Positions 27,330 through 39,742 of a stretch of DNA of 64,000 nucleotides are shown here, piece after piece. Both the position numbers and the translations under genes were made by a program. The notes below the pieces were generated by a model. It made no database searches. It saw nothing but the letters and a program-made list of their open reading frames with translations, and was not told where the DNA came from. Source of the DNA: an uncultured Actinomycetes bacterium (GTDB lineage: Bacteria; Actinomycetota; Acidimicrobiia; Acidimicrobiales; RAAP-2); assembly GCA_903825895.1 (NCBI GenBank), contig CAIKCI010000031.1:1-64000 (forward strand). Reading direction: 5' to 3'. Positions within the stretch are counted from its first letter, which is position 1, and each line of letters begins with the position of its first letter.

Positions 27330-27949
27330 GCGGGATCGATCCAGTCTCGGGCGAACTCGTCGCGCCGCGTCGTCCACTCATCACTGGTGATCGCGAAACG
27401 AGCGTGATCTTCCCAGGCGCCGTTAATCTGCAAATAGCTCGCGGCGACTCCTTCGTGGCGGATTTTTAATTTCTCGACAACTCGTAGTGACCGATCATTA
27501 CGGGGAATGATGGCGATTTCAATACGGTGAAGGTGGAGTTCGTCAAACGCCAAGGCCAACGTCACCGCCACTGCCTCTGGGACGTAGCCATTCCCCGCGA
27601 CGTCGGCATCGATCCAATACCCGATATACCCACTTTGGAATGGTCCGCGTTGAATGGATGAAAGGGTCAACTCTCCGACAAGTTGGCTCCCCACAAAAAT
27701 ACCGAAGCCAAAACCTGTCCCTAATTGGCGTTCGCGCTCTCTCAGCGCACATCGAGCAGAGAAACTGTGACGATCTTCGTTGGGAAACGACGCCTTGGCT
27801 GGGCGAGGCTCCCAAGGAATCAACCACTCACGACAACGCTCGCGGATCTCGATCCACTGTTCGTAATCGGTCGGGCTCATCGTGCGAATGGTGACCCGAC
27901 GCCCATGGCGGATCAAACTCGACGCATATTGTGATCGAACGGATCGCAT
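27326..27949 (-). CDS. RimJ/RimL-type GNAT N-acetyltransferase
   Basis: This GNAT-fold acetyltransferase probably modifies an N-terminal alanine or serine of a ribosomal protein, or another amine. The family segments visible are VTIRTMSPTDYEQWIEIR, IGYWIDADVAGNGYVPEAV and HRIEIAIIPRNDRSLRVVEKL. These include the acetyl-CoA loop region and the helix typical of RimJ. The start at 27949 (207 aa) is chosen for the GGGAGAGGG just upstream. The frame extends to 28009 with other possible starts. It overlaps the convergent GT2 stop by four bases. Confidence 0.87.
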   Translation of the reverse strand: MRSVRSQYASSLIRHGRRVTIRTMSPTDYEQWIEIRERCREWLIPWEPRPAKASFPNEDRHSFSARCALRERERQLGTGFGFGIFVGSQLVGELTLSSIQRGPFQSGYIGYWIDADVAGNGYVPEAVAVTLALAFDELHLHRIEIAIIPRNDRSLRVVEKLKIRHEGVAASYLQINGAWEDHARFAITSDEWTTRRDEFARDWIDPA

Positions 27950-28014
27950 CAACCCTCTCCCCACGGTTCCCATTGTCCTATCGTGACAGGCAAATCCCGG
28001 TCGTGCCAATCATC

Positions 28015-28938
28015 CTAGGAACGCAACGACGCCACGAGCCCATCGAGGATGTCCGACTCTGAGGTCATGCATCCTTCAAGATTTAGGCGATCAAGGCATG
28101 CATCAAGCACCAGAACCCCGCCGGCGATGACATCTTCGCGACCCTCAACCATCCCAGGAAGTTTCGATCGCTCGCTCCTTGGCATGGACGCCAGAACCTC
28201 ACACCAGTGCGCCACTCGCTCTTGGGTCAGCCAATAGTGATGAACTCGGTCTCGGTCATAGCGTTCGAGACCTTGATCGATCATGGCCAGTGTGGCAACC
28301 GTGCCCGCCAGGCCAACCAATCTGCTGTTGGGCCGCAAGGAATCGAGTTCGGGAACTGCCACGACTGCCCCGTCGAGGGCATTGGCAATCATTGCTCGGG
28401 CTACTGCTAACTCTCCCGGCGCAGGTGGATCGCTGAGGAGCGTTCGTTCAGTCACTCGCACGCATCCAATCTGCATTGAATACGCAGAGATCCGACCATC
28501 TCGCTGGAGAACGATTTCCGTCGATCCTCCACCGATATCGAGGACGAGGTCATCGCCCTGCGCAGGATCAAGGCCCACCATCGCCCCAGCGAACGAACAC
28601 TCACCCTCTTCTTGACCAGACAGGATCTCGGCTTCAAGGCCGGTGACCTCCGACGCCTGGCGAAGAAAATTCGGCCCATTCGAGGCGTCGCGCGCGGCAG
28701 ACGTGGCGGCAAGCCTGCCTCGAGACACGCCAAAGGTATCCATGATTGCTCGATAAGCGCGCAGCACGTCGAGCGTACGTTGAACGGCATCAGGGTGAAG
28801 TGCCCCAGAAGCATCGACGCCTTGGCCCAACCGAGTGATCCGCATCTCTCGAGCCACTACCTCCCCCGACGCCGACTCAACGAGTAAGCGCGTCGAGTTC
28901 GTTCCACAATCCACTGCCGCAAAAACTTCTCTGCTCAT
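28015..28938 (-). CDS. ppx: Ppx/GppA-family exopolyphosphatase
   Basis: An ASKHA-fold phosphatase that removes phosphate from polyphosphate or converts pppGpp to ppGpp. It has the first phosphate-binding loop VDCGTNSTRLLVE at the N-terminus and DIGGGSTEIVL at about 135. At 307 residues it is the short, two-domain actinobacterial form. The ATG at 28938 overlaps the DUF501 stop (ATGA). It is the final gene of the eno-divIC-DUF501-ppx unit conserved in Mycobacterium (Rv1023-Rv1026). Confidence 0.93.
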   Translation of the reverse strand: MSREVFAAVDCGTNSTRLLVESASGEVVAREMRITRLGQGVDASGALHPDAVQRTLDVLRAYRAIMDTFGVSRGRLAATSAARDASNGPNFLRQASEVTGLEAEILSGQEEGECSFAGAMVGLDPAQGDDLVLDIGGGSTEIVLQRDGRISAYSMQIGCVRVTERTLLSDPPAPGELAVARAMIANALDGAVVAVPELDSLRPNSRLVGLAGTVATLAMIDQGLERYDRDRVHHYWLTQERVAHWCEVLASMPRSERSKLPGMVEGREDVIAGGVLVLDACLDRLNLEGCMTSESDILDGLVASLRS

Positions 28939-29428
28939 GCTTGATCTTCTTTCTCCCACAGGGGGTCGGTGACGATAACGCCCAGATCGATTTGGGCTGC
29001 AACCAGTCCACCGACGGGATCGTCGATTCCACACAGGAAGGCTGCCAAATGGGCATGAAGGCATTTCACGCCCACACGCGTGCCACCGATCCCTCCCGAA
29101 GGCTGGGGAAGGTCGTGGCGCTCGACACGAGACTCTCGACGCCGCCGATACTCGTCATGGGCCCGGAGCAGGGACTCAGGATCGACCTCATCCTCGTAGT
29201 GATGCACTCCCCCAACCGATTCAAGGCGACTGACTTGGTCGTGCAGCGAAGGATCCACCAACCAATAGAGCGTCGGCATCGGCGTCCCATCGTGGAGATG
29301 GGGTGCGTTTTCGATGACGACAGGTGCCCCTGACGATCGACGCAGGGCAACGCTAAAAGCACCAGAAGGGTGTCGACCAAGGAGTTGACTCACGACGTCG
29401 ACGTCAGCATCCGACGTGGACCGCGAGA

Positions 29429-29432
<4 letters not shown>
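28935..29432 (-). CDS. DUF501-family protein
   Basis: A conserved actinobacterial protein of 165 residues without an assigned function. Recognisable elements are LLGRHPSGAFSVALR at the N-terminus, PTLYWLVDP, RLESVGGVH, and a C-terminal KCLHAHLAAFLCGIDDPVG containing Cys and His residues that might bind metal. It is coupled to both neighbours by four-base overlaps (GTGA upstream, ATGA downstream) between the divisome protein and the phosphatase, as in Mycobacterium. Confidence 0.9.
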
Positions 29433-32742
<3,310 letters not shown>

Positions 32743-32743
<1 letters not shown>

Positions 32744-33852
32744 CAGCCCGATGCGCCAGGAATGTTTGCGCTTGCGTTCAAGACGTCAGCCGCCGGAGGA
32801 GACCCTGGAGGAGTGACTCCGGTTTGCACCGACGATGCCGTCCATGTTCCAAAACGAGGATCAAGTGAGACTGATGCGTGGCGCACCACACTCGTAATCT
32901 TGGCTTGTGCAGTCTTGGCGTCTTGGGCCAACACAGATTGACGCACCGCGTTGGCAATCTCGTTATAGGGAGTAGGTGTCTGCGAGGTAACGGTCAAGAT
33001 CACGTAACTTCCCCCTGATGATGCCAAGGGTTGGGTCAGTCCACCCACGCCTATGGTTCCCACGTCTTTGAGCACGGCGTTGTAATTTCCTGAGCTCGGC
33101 GCAAAGCACCCAAGAGCACCGCCTCTGGCCTTTGACGCATCCGTTGAAACTTGGGCCGCCAAGGCCGCAAAGTTGGCCCCTGCCGCCAACTGCTGGCGGA
33201 CGGCCTGTGCCGTTGCTTGGTTCGCCACCAAGATTCCCGAGACGCAGTAGGTATCAAACGAAGTCGGCGACGCGTTGTAATAGTGATGGAGACTGGCATC
33301 ATCGGTGCCGATACCACCGTCATGCACCAAGATCACTTCGGAGTCAGCTTGGGCCTGGATCAGTTCGTGTTGCGTCGCCGCTGGCAGCGACGCCAAAATA
33401 GAGGCCGCCGTTCCCGTGCACTGAGATTGAGACCCCGCCACTTGCGTCAAGGTCGCGGTGATGGAGTTCTCAAGGTCATACTTTGCCGTGGCGAGATCGG
33501 CAGTCGCTTGTGCCGAGAGGCCCAAGGACTGCACCTGATGAGAAACGATCAGATTCGTAATTTTTTGATCGAGCCAGTTCGTTACAAACGTTGCCGAGTA
33601 GGTTGCGGGTGTCGAACCGGCAACCGAACCGAGTCCTGAGTGTCCTGAACTTCGAATAAGTGCTGACGCATTGAGATAGCAGAGGTACTCGGTCGATGAT
33701 GACACCGTGGCCAGATCGGTGTTCACCTGTGAGGCGGACAAATGAGTTCCCTCAACACTCAGGGCCGATCGATTCGCCGTTCCACCGACGATCAACGCAA
33801 TGGTGAGGCCAACGACGATGGCAAGAGCAAGAGGAAGGGCTACGCGTCGCAT
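32743..33852 (-). CDS. SurA/PrsA-like exported peptidyl-prolyl isomerase
   Basis: An exported folding factor of 369 residues. An N-terminal signal anchor (LPLALAIVVGLTIALIVGG) is followed by a helical chaperone region (about 35-180). A parvulin (PpiC) domain sits around 190-310, with VSGILVANQATAQAVRQQL, TDASKARGGALGCFAP and GVGGLTQPLASSGGSYVI. The tail is low-complexity. In Mycobacterium the corresponding slot between mfd/mazG and eno holds the lipoprotein gene lpqU, so this is a local substitution. It likely assists extracytoplasmic proteins. It is 16 bases downstream of mfd. Confidence 0.87.
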
Positions 33853-33868
33853 GCAGAGACGATGCTAG

Positions 33869-36800
33869 TCACTCTGCAGGCTGGTCTTGGTCCAAGGGGA
33901 CGATTTCTTCTAACAGGAGCCGGAGGTGCTTCGCCGCGTCCACGGATGTCGCCAACTCAACGCGCAAGGTGGCGCTGGTGGCGTCATAGGCCCGCTCTCC
34001 CAAGATCCGTTGGACGCGTACCTGTGCGGATGCCAAGAGGGGAAGGGGTTTGAGTTTGGCCATTGGCACGGAGCGTCCGCCCGTGCGAGCCGGCAAGACG
34101 GTGAGTTCTTTGACCCCTCGAGCGAGGCACGCTGCTCGCAACAAGGCAACCTCGATCAAGCCTTGTGCTGGGGCCGGCAGGGGGCCAAAGCGATCTTTCC
34201 ACTCGGTCGCTACGTCGAGCACCTCGTTGGCCGTCGACGTCGTGGCTAAGCGACGATAGGCCTCGAGGCGGAGATCATCTTGACCGACGTACGTAACCGG
34301 TAAGTGTGCATCACCCGGCACATCGAGTGAAACCGAGACCTTTTCCACGGGAACAATGCCCTTGGCCTCAGCGACCGCTTCGGCGACGAGTTGGACATAG
34401 AGGTCGTAGCCCACCGCAGCTACGTGTCCTGATTGGTCGCGCCCTAAAAGATTTCCTGCTCCTCTAATTTCAAGATCTCGCATTGCGATCTTGAAACCTG
34501 AACCCAAATCGGTGTGCTCCCCGATCGTTCGAAGTCGCTCGTAGGCCGTTTCACTGAGCACCTGATCACGAGGGTGAAAGAGATAGGCATACGCTCTCGC
34601 TCCTCCTCGGCCCACTCGTCCCCGCAACTGATGAAGTTGTCCAAGGCCTAAGCGATCGGCTCTATCCACCACCATCGTGTTGACGCTGGGCATGTCAATA
34701 CCCGATTCCACAATGGTGGTGCAGACCAGCACGTCATAGTTCCGATCAGCGAACTCCATCACAATCTGTTCGAGGGTCCCTTCATCCATCTGCCCATGCG
34801 CCACGGCAACACGGGCTTCAGGAACCAAGCGCCGCACACTTCGTGCAACGTCTTCAATGTCAGAGACCCGGTTGTGCACATAAAAGACTTGGCCCTCACG
34901 CAAGAGCTCACGGCGAATGGCCTCGGTCGCAGCACGTTCATCGAACTCACCGACATAGGTCAAAATCGGTCGACGGTCGGTGGGTGGTGTCGTAACCATC
35001 GAAAGATCCCTGATGCCCGTCAGCGCCATTTCGAGCGTGCGCGGGATAGGGTTCGCGCTCAAGGTAACAACATCGACCGTGGTCGACATCCGTTTAATTA
35101 CTTCTTTGTGACTCACCCCGAAGCGTTGCTCTTCGTCAACCACTAACAGCCCCAAGTCTTTGATCACAATATCTTCGGAAAGCAATCGGTGCGTCCCGAT
35201 CACCACATCGATCGCGCCTTCACTCAGTGCGTGTTTGACGTCGGTCGCTTCTTTGTCGGTCAAGAAGCGACTCAACATGGCGACGTTAATGGGGTAACCC
35301 CCATAGCGTTCCTGGAATGTGGCGAAGTGCTGAGAAGCCAACAGGGTCGTGGGACACAGCACCGCGACCTGCTTGCCGTCTTGCACGGCTTTGAACGCAG
35401 CTCTCACGGCAATCTCTGTCTTTCCGAAACCCACGTCAGCAACGACCAGTCGATCCATCGGACGCTCGCGCTCCATATCGGCTTTAATTTCACGAACGGC
35501 TCGCGCTTGATCAGGAGTGAGTTCGTAGGGAAACGCTGCTTCCATCTCTTCTTGCCACGGCGTATCGGGCGAGAAGGCGAATCCGGTGACCACCGAACGC
35601 TGTTGATACAGCGCGACGAGTTCTTCGGCAATTTCTGAAGCTGCCGCACGGGCTTTTGACTGTGTGCGTTGCCAGTCTGATCCGCCCATTTTGGACAACG
35701 ACGGCGACTCACCGCCCGAATAAGGCGTGAGCGAATCAACTTGATCAACGGGAAGATAGATCCGATCATCACCGCGAAACTCAAGGACCATGTAGTCCCG
35801 CGTCGTGCCTCCAATGGTTCTCGTCGTTACCCCACGAAAGCGAGCGACGCCGTGGACTCGGTGGACCACGTAGCTTCCAATCTCAAGATCATCGAAGAAT
35901 CCATCGGTGATGTGCTGTTGTGTACGCGCCGGTCGGTGGGGCACCCGTCGGCCCGTAATATCGGGTTCCGCCAAAATGGCGATCTTGAACTCGGGCAAAA
36001 TGCATCCTCGCGCCAGCGGCGACGTGGCGATCCCGATACCGGCCTTCGTCCCCAATGTGGCAACGATATCGGCGCTCAACCCTTCGCCCGCTAACACTTC
36101 TTGAAGACGCCTCGTACTTGACTCGTGGGCGCCGAGTCCCAGGACACGAAATCCTCGTGCCACCAGTGCGTTGATGTGTTCAGCCAGTCGTCCTGCATCC
36201 CCTGCGACGGGGAGCAGCGATGATGTGGCGATTTGAGGGTCGGCTTCCGATGCTGCACTTGTAGGCAATGAGATCACGGGAAGGGTCGTCTCGCTCAAGA
36301 GTCGATCGAAGGGAACGTGAAGCCCGATGACGCTGGGATCAATACCGGGATCGCCACTGGCCCACGTTGATAACAGCGATGAGACCAGCGCCTCTTCTTC
36401 TTCTAAGAGTTCGACCGCTCGATCGCGCACGCGCCCTGGTTCGACCAAGACCACGGAGAGCGGCGCGCTGAGTTGATCGACCAGGAGTTGGTGGCCATCA
36501 GTGACGAAGCCAAACCACCCCTCCATGCCATCGAAGGAATTTCCATCGGCGAGGCGCTGCAGCATCGATGATGCCCACGGCAGCCGCACCGCTTGTTGAC
36601 GTGCTCGCTCTTTCACCTCGTCGGTAACGATGAACTCACGACATCCAAAGAGCCATGCTTGCTCAATGTCGTGGCGCGATCGCTGATCACCAACGTCGAA
36701 GGTGGTCAGGCGATCTACTTCGTCCCCAAAGAGGTCAAGGCGCACAGGAGACAGGGCCGTTGAGCCAAAGACATCGAGAATCCCGCCTCGCACCGAAAAT

Positions 36801-37345
36801 TCACCGCGGTGTTCCACTTGGTGCTCTCGGCGATAGCCGCGGGTAACGAGCTCATCGATCAGAGCGCTTGATGCGAGCTCATCGCCTTTGGAGACCACCA
36901 GCGGGGTGAGGGTCTCTTGAGGAAGGCGCTGCAGAAGCGCGCGCACTGGAGCGACCACGATGGCAGGCGGCGTCGGCGACGCTAACCGCCACCGCACGGC
37001 TAATCGCTGGCCCATGGTCGCAACGTCGGGGCTCACTCGCTCTAATGGCAAGGTATCCCATGAAGGAAACAGCACGACGTCGTCAAGGGAGGCTCCGGGT
37101 TGGGCTGCATGATCAGCCTGGGGAAAGAAACAGGCGAGATCGTGTGCCAGCGCTTCGGCGTCTCGCATGGTTGGCGTGATCACGATCACGGGAGCGTCGG
37201 AGATCTCTTGAAACGCCGCCAGCGTGATGGCTTGACCTGGTCCGTTGACGGCCAACGTCGCACCATCCGTCCCGACGACTCGTTGGATGGCCTCCGAGCT
37301 CACCAAACGGTGCTGGATGCCTGCAAGTGCTTGTTCGTTAGCCAC
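33869..37345 (-). CDS. mfd: Transcription-repair coupling factor Mfd
   Basis: A 1158-residue ATP-dependent translocase that removes RNA polymerase stalled at lesions and recruits UvrA. The order is normal: UvrB-like N-terminal domains, RNA-polymerase interaction domain (around IGSYVVHRVHGVARFRG), helicase motifs VADVGFGKTEIAV (Walker A), VVDEEQRFGV (DEEQ box) and SANPIPRTLEMALTGIRD, TRG motif region, and a C-terminal domain. It starts at a GTG inside the last codons of pth (8-base overlap). Confidence 0.97.
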   Translation of the reverse strand: MANEQALAGIQHRLVSSEAIQRVVGTDGATLAVNGPGQAITLAAFQEISDAPVIVITPTMRDAEALAHDLACFFPQADHAAQPGASLDDVVLFPSWDTLPLERVSPDVATMGQRLAVRWRLASPTPPAIVVAPVRALLQRLPQETLTPLVVSKGDELASSALIDELVTRGYRREHQVEHRGEFSVRGGILDVFGSTALSPVRLDLFGDEVDRLTTFDVGDQRSRHDIEQAWLFGCREFIVTDEVKERARQQAVRLPWASSMLQRLADGNSFDGMEGWFGFVTDGHQLLVDQLSAPLSVVLVEPGRVRDRAVELLEEEEALVSSLLSTWASGDPGIDPSVIGLHVPFDRLLSETTLPVISLPTSAASEADPQIATSSLLPVAGDAGRLAEHINALVARGFRVLGLGAHESSTRRLQEVLAGEGLSADIVATLGTKAGIGIATSPLARGCILPEFKIAILAEPDITGRRVPHRPARTQQHITDGFFDDLEIGSYVVHRVHGVARFRGVTTRTIGGTTRDYMVLEFRGDDRIYLPVDQVDSLTPYSGGESPSLSKMGGSDWQRTQSKARAAASEIAEELVALYQQRSVVTGFAFSPDTPWQEEMEAAFPYELTPDQARAVREIKADMERERPMDRLVVADVGFGKTEIAVRAAFKAVQDGKQVAVLCPTTLLASQHFATFQERYGGYPINVAMLSRFLTDKEATDVKHALSEGAIDVVIGTHRLLSEDIVIKDLGLLVVDEEQRFGVSHKEVIKRMSTTVDVVTLSANPIPRTLEMALTGIRDLSMVTTPPTDRRPILTYVGEFDERAATEAIRRELLREGQVFYVHNRVSDIEDVARSVRRLVPEARVAVAHGQMDEGTLEQIVMEFADRNYDVLVCTTIVESGIDMPSVNTMVVDRADRLGLGQLHQLRGRVGRGGARAYAYLFHPRDQVLSETAYERLRTIGEHTDLGSGFKIAMRDLEIRGAGNLLGRDQSGHVAAVGYDLYVQLVAEAVAEAKGIVPVEKVSVSLDVPGDAHLPVTYVGQDDLRLEAYRRLATTSTANEVLDVATEWKDRFGPLPAPAQGLIEVALLRAACLARGVKELTVLPARTGGRSVPMAKLKPLPLLASAQVRVQRILGERAYDATSATLRVELATSVDAAKHLRLLLEEIVPLDQDQPAE

Positions 37346-37958
37346 GCTTATTCACGATGGTCATTGCATGGTCTACACCGTGAGCCACCAAGATCTCGAT
37401 ACTGTCGTCTGCCTCAACCACCGCATGGGCAAACAGTTCTCGATCGCTGCGACTGGGTCGCGAAAGGACCCACGACGCTCCAGCATCACGATGAGGTGGC
37501 TTACCTACGCCAACGCGCAGGCGGACAAAGTCTCCAGTCTTCATCGCTGACTTGATCGATCGCAGCCCGTTGTGACCGGCAATGCCCCCTCCAACTTTGA
37601 GTTGCAGGCGGCCCGGCTCTAAATCAAGTTCGTCGTGGACGACCACGACCTGTGCGGGATCGTCAATGCCGCAACGTTCTAACAGCGCGGGCATGGCGGC
37701 ACCAGACTCGTTCATGTAGGTCGTAGGAATCGCCAGACCGATCCGGCGGCCAGCCACTGTTGCTTCTGCGAAACGCGCTCGTTGGCGAGGTTCAATCTTT
37801 AACGAGGCGCCCAGCCGTGCAGCAAGGTGTTCGATGACTTCTCCGCCAATGTTGTGGCGGGTCCCCTCGTACTCAGAACCGGGATTGGCCAATCCGACAA
37901 CAAGCAGGTCAACGGGTGTCCCCCGACGTTGTTTCGCGCCGCCTCGGCGCCACGCCAT
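37338..37958 (-). CDS. pth: Peptidyl-tRNA hydrolase
   Basis: The enzyme releases peptides from prematurely dropped peptidyl-tRNAs. It has GLANPGSEYEGTRHNIG with the catalytic histidine, TYMNESG, VVVHDELDLEPGRL and GGIAGHNGLRSI, in the right order. Length is 206 residues. It lies 10 bases after rplY on the same strand, the arrangement common in actinobacteria. Confidence 0.96.
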   Translation of the reverse strand: MAWRRGGAKQRRGTPVDLLVVGLANPGSEYEGTRHNIGGEVIEHLAARLGASLKIEPRQRARFAEATVAGRRIGLAIPTTYMNESGAAMPALLERCGIDDPAQVVVVHDELDLEPGRLQLKVGGGIAGHNGLRSIKSAMKTGDFVRLRVGVGKPPHRDAGASWVLSRPSRSDRELFAHAVVEADDSIEILVAHGVDHAMTIVNKRG

Positions 37959-37967
37959 GTGAAACCT

Positions 37968-38633
37968 CTAGGAGTCGGACGACTCGCCCGCGCCGTCGGC
38001 CGCAGCTTGAGGAGCTTCTCCGTCGACAACAGGTTCGCTGACTGCGCCTTCTTCTGACTCCTGCTCAAGGACCTGGGTTCGCGCGCCCACCGCAATAGCG
38101 ATCGCACTCTCTGGGTCACTGTCAGCGACGACACCGTCAGGAAGGGTCAAGTCGCCAACACGCAACACGTCTCCGATCGCCATTGCTGAGATGTCAATTT
38201 CAAGCGAGGTTGGGATGGACCCAGGTCGAGCCTTGATCGATACGTTAAAGAGTTGTTGGTCAACCGTTCCATCACCGTGACGCACTTCGACGGCGTCACC
38301 AATAATGATGATGGGTACTTCAACCGTCACGAGTTCATCGCGACTGGTGATCTGGAAGTCAATGTGCTGCACTGTTCCACGAACAGGATGGCGTTGGAAT
38401 GAACGAGCGAGCACGAGAAACTTGTTCGAGCCGGTGTCGATCTCGAGGAGTTGGTTCGTTCCCGACTCACCCGTTAACGCCACGCGCAGCGCTGGTCCAT
38501 CGACCGCGATACTCAAGGGATCTGTGCCGTGTCCGTAAACAACAGCGGGAATCTTTCCCTCACGTCGTAAACGACGGGTTGACCGTGAACCGGTCGTTCG
38601 ACCGACTTCGGCGAGAAGTGTAATTTCAGACAT
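37968..38633 (-). CDS. rplY: Ribosomal protein bL25 (CTC/RplY)
   Basis: The 5S-rRNA-binding protein of the 50S subunit, in its longer general-stress (CTC) form of 221 residues. The N-terminal domain has GRTTGSRSTRRLRREGKIPAVVYG (partly characteristic) and PVRGTVQHIDFQ. The C-terminal TL5-like domain begins VEVPIIIIGDAVEVRHGDG. The last 40 residues are acidic. A strong AAAAGGAG site precedes the ATG. Its leader contains the inverted repeat at 38669-38718. Confidence 0.95.
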   Translation of the reverse strand: MSEITLLAEVGRTTGSRSTRRLRREGKIPAVVYGHGTDPLSIAVDGPALRVALTGESGTNQLLEIDTGSNKFLVLARSFQRHPVRGTVQHIDFQITSRDELVTVEVPIIIIGDAVEVRHGDGTVDQQLFNVSIKARPGSIPTSLEIDISAMAIGDVLRVGDLTLPDGVVADSDPESAIAIAVGARTQVLEQESEEGAVSEPVVDGEAPQAAADGAGESSDS

Positions 38634-38668
38634 AGCGTTGAACTCCTTTTGGAAAGAGCGAGTGGTCG

Positions 38669-38718
38669 CCCGAAAGAGGTCTTTCGAGCAGGGTTCCTAT
38701 CCTAGCGCCTCTTTCGGG
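38669..38718 (-). promoter_or_regulatory. 11-bp inverted repeat in the rplY leader
   Basis: CCCGAAAGAGG (38669-38679) and CCTCTTTCGGG (38708-38718) can form a stem with a 28-base loop in the leftward transcript between prs and rplY. A smaller hairpin CGAAAG/CTTTCG overlaps its downstream arm, so two structures compete. No U-tract follows, so it looks like a leader structure rather than a terminator. Candidate -10 sequence TAGGAT lies in the loop. Confidence 0.45.
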
Positions 38719-38733
38719 GGGTAAAAAAGCGGC

Positions 38734-39705
38734 TCAGGCTAGGTTTTCTCCGCCAAAGATGTCCGAGACGGAGTTATCTTCAAAGACAGCGTCGATAGCA
38801 TCGCCAATGATGGGGGCCACGGAGAGCACCTCCAACTTGTCAAACTGGCGTTCCGGGACAATAGGGAGCGTGTCGGTTACCACGATCCGGCTGAACGGCG
38901 CCGCTTTTAAGCGCTCCGTTGCGGGGTCCGAAAGAACGGCGTGGGTGGCCATGGCCCAGATATCTGATGCTCCCGACTGGCTCAGCAACTCAGCAGCCGC
39001 ACAGATCGTTGACGCCGTGTCGATCATGTCGTCAATCAAAATGCAGTGCCGCCCATCGACGTCTCCGACCACGTGGCGAGCTTCTACTTGGTTCATCGTT
39101 CCTCGAGGTCGGGTCTTGTGGACCAGAGCCAAATCACAACCCAAGTGCTGCGAATAGCGCTCGGCGACTTTCACGCGGCCCGCGTCGGGGGCCACGACGA
39201 CGATGTCGTTCGACACGTTGTCTTTCAGGTACTGCTCTAAGACAGGAGCTGCAGTGAGGTGGTCGAAAGGAACATCAAAAAATCCTTGGATCTGGCCGGA
39301 GTGCAGGTCAACCGAGACAACCCGATCGGCGCCAGCCGCTTGAAGCATGTCGGCGACGAGTTTCGCGGTGATCGGCTCACGGCCTGTTGCTTTTCGATCT
39401 TGCCGTGAGTAGCCGTAGTAGGGACAGACGGCGGTAATTCGCTTTGCCGAGGCACGCTTCGCCGCATCGATCATGATGAGCTGTTCCATCAAGGTGTTGT
39501 TCACCGGCCCGCAGTGCGTCTGAATGATAAAGACGTCAGAGCCACGAAGTGACTGGTCATAGCGACAGTGGACTTCGCCGTTGGCGAACTCGCGAAGATT
39601 TGCATTTTGAAGTTCAACGCCGAGATGGCCGGCGATAGCCGCACTGAGTTGGGGGTGCGAGCGTCCAGAGACCATCACGAGGCGTCGAGTTGGAATGACC
39701 TGCAC
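38734..39705 (-). CDS. prs: Ribose-phosphate pyrophosphokinase
   Basis: The enzyme makes PRPP from ribose 5-phosphate and ATP for nucleotide, His and Trp synthesis. It has the signatures VFIIQTHCGPVNNTLMEQL (partly quoted), CPYYGYSRQDRK, VSVDLHSGQIQGFFD and the PRPP-binding IDDMIDTASTICAAAE. Length 323 is normal. The GTG at 39705 is preceded by TAGGTT exactly six bases upstream, so it is probably leaderless. The region 39706-39742 separates it from glmU. Confidence 0.97.
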   Translation of the reverse strand: MQVIPTRRLVMVSGRSHPQLSAAIAGHLGVELQNANLREFANGEVHCRYDQSLRGSDVFIIQTHCGPVNNTLMEQLIMIDAAKRASAKRITAVCPYYGYSRQDRKATGREPITAKLVADMLQAAGADRVVSVDLHSGQIQGFFDVPFDHLTAAPVLEQYLKDNVSNDIVVVAPDAGRVKVAERYSQHLGCDLALVHKTRPRGTMNQVEARHVVGDVDGRHCILIDDMIDTASTICAAAELLSQSGASDIWAMATHAVLSDPATERLKAAPFSRIVVTDTLPIVPERQFDKLEVLSVAPIIGDAIDAVFEDNSVSDIFGGENLA

Positions 39706-39711
39706 GTCTTG

Positions 39712-39717
39712 AACCTA
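39712..39717 (-). promoter_or_regulatory. -10 hexamer TAGGTT, leaderless prs promoter
   Basis: The hexamer on the minus strand is followed by six bases and the GTG of prs. It gives prs its own promoter downstream of glmU. Confidence 0.6.
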
Positions 39718-39742
39718 CCAAGTCTGAGGGCGTTCGACCAAC

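Noticed and set aside
39706-39742. Frameshifted remainder of the GlmU acetyltransferase domain
   Set aside because: Only 37 bases separate glmU from prs, too short for the missing 90 or more residues.
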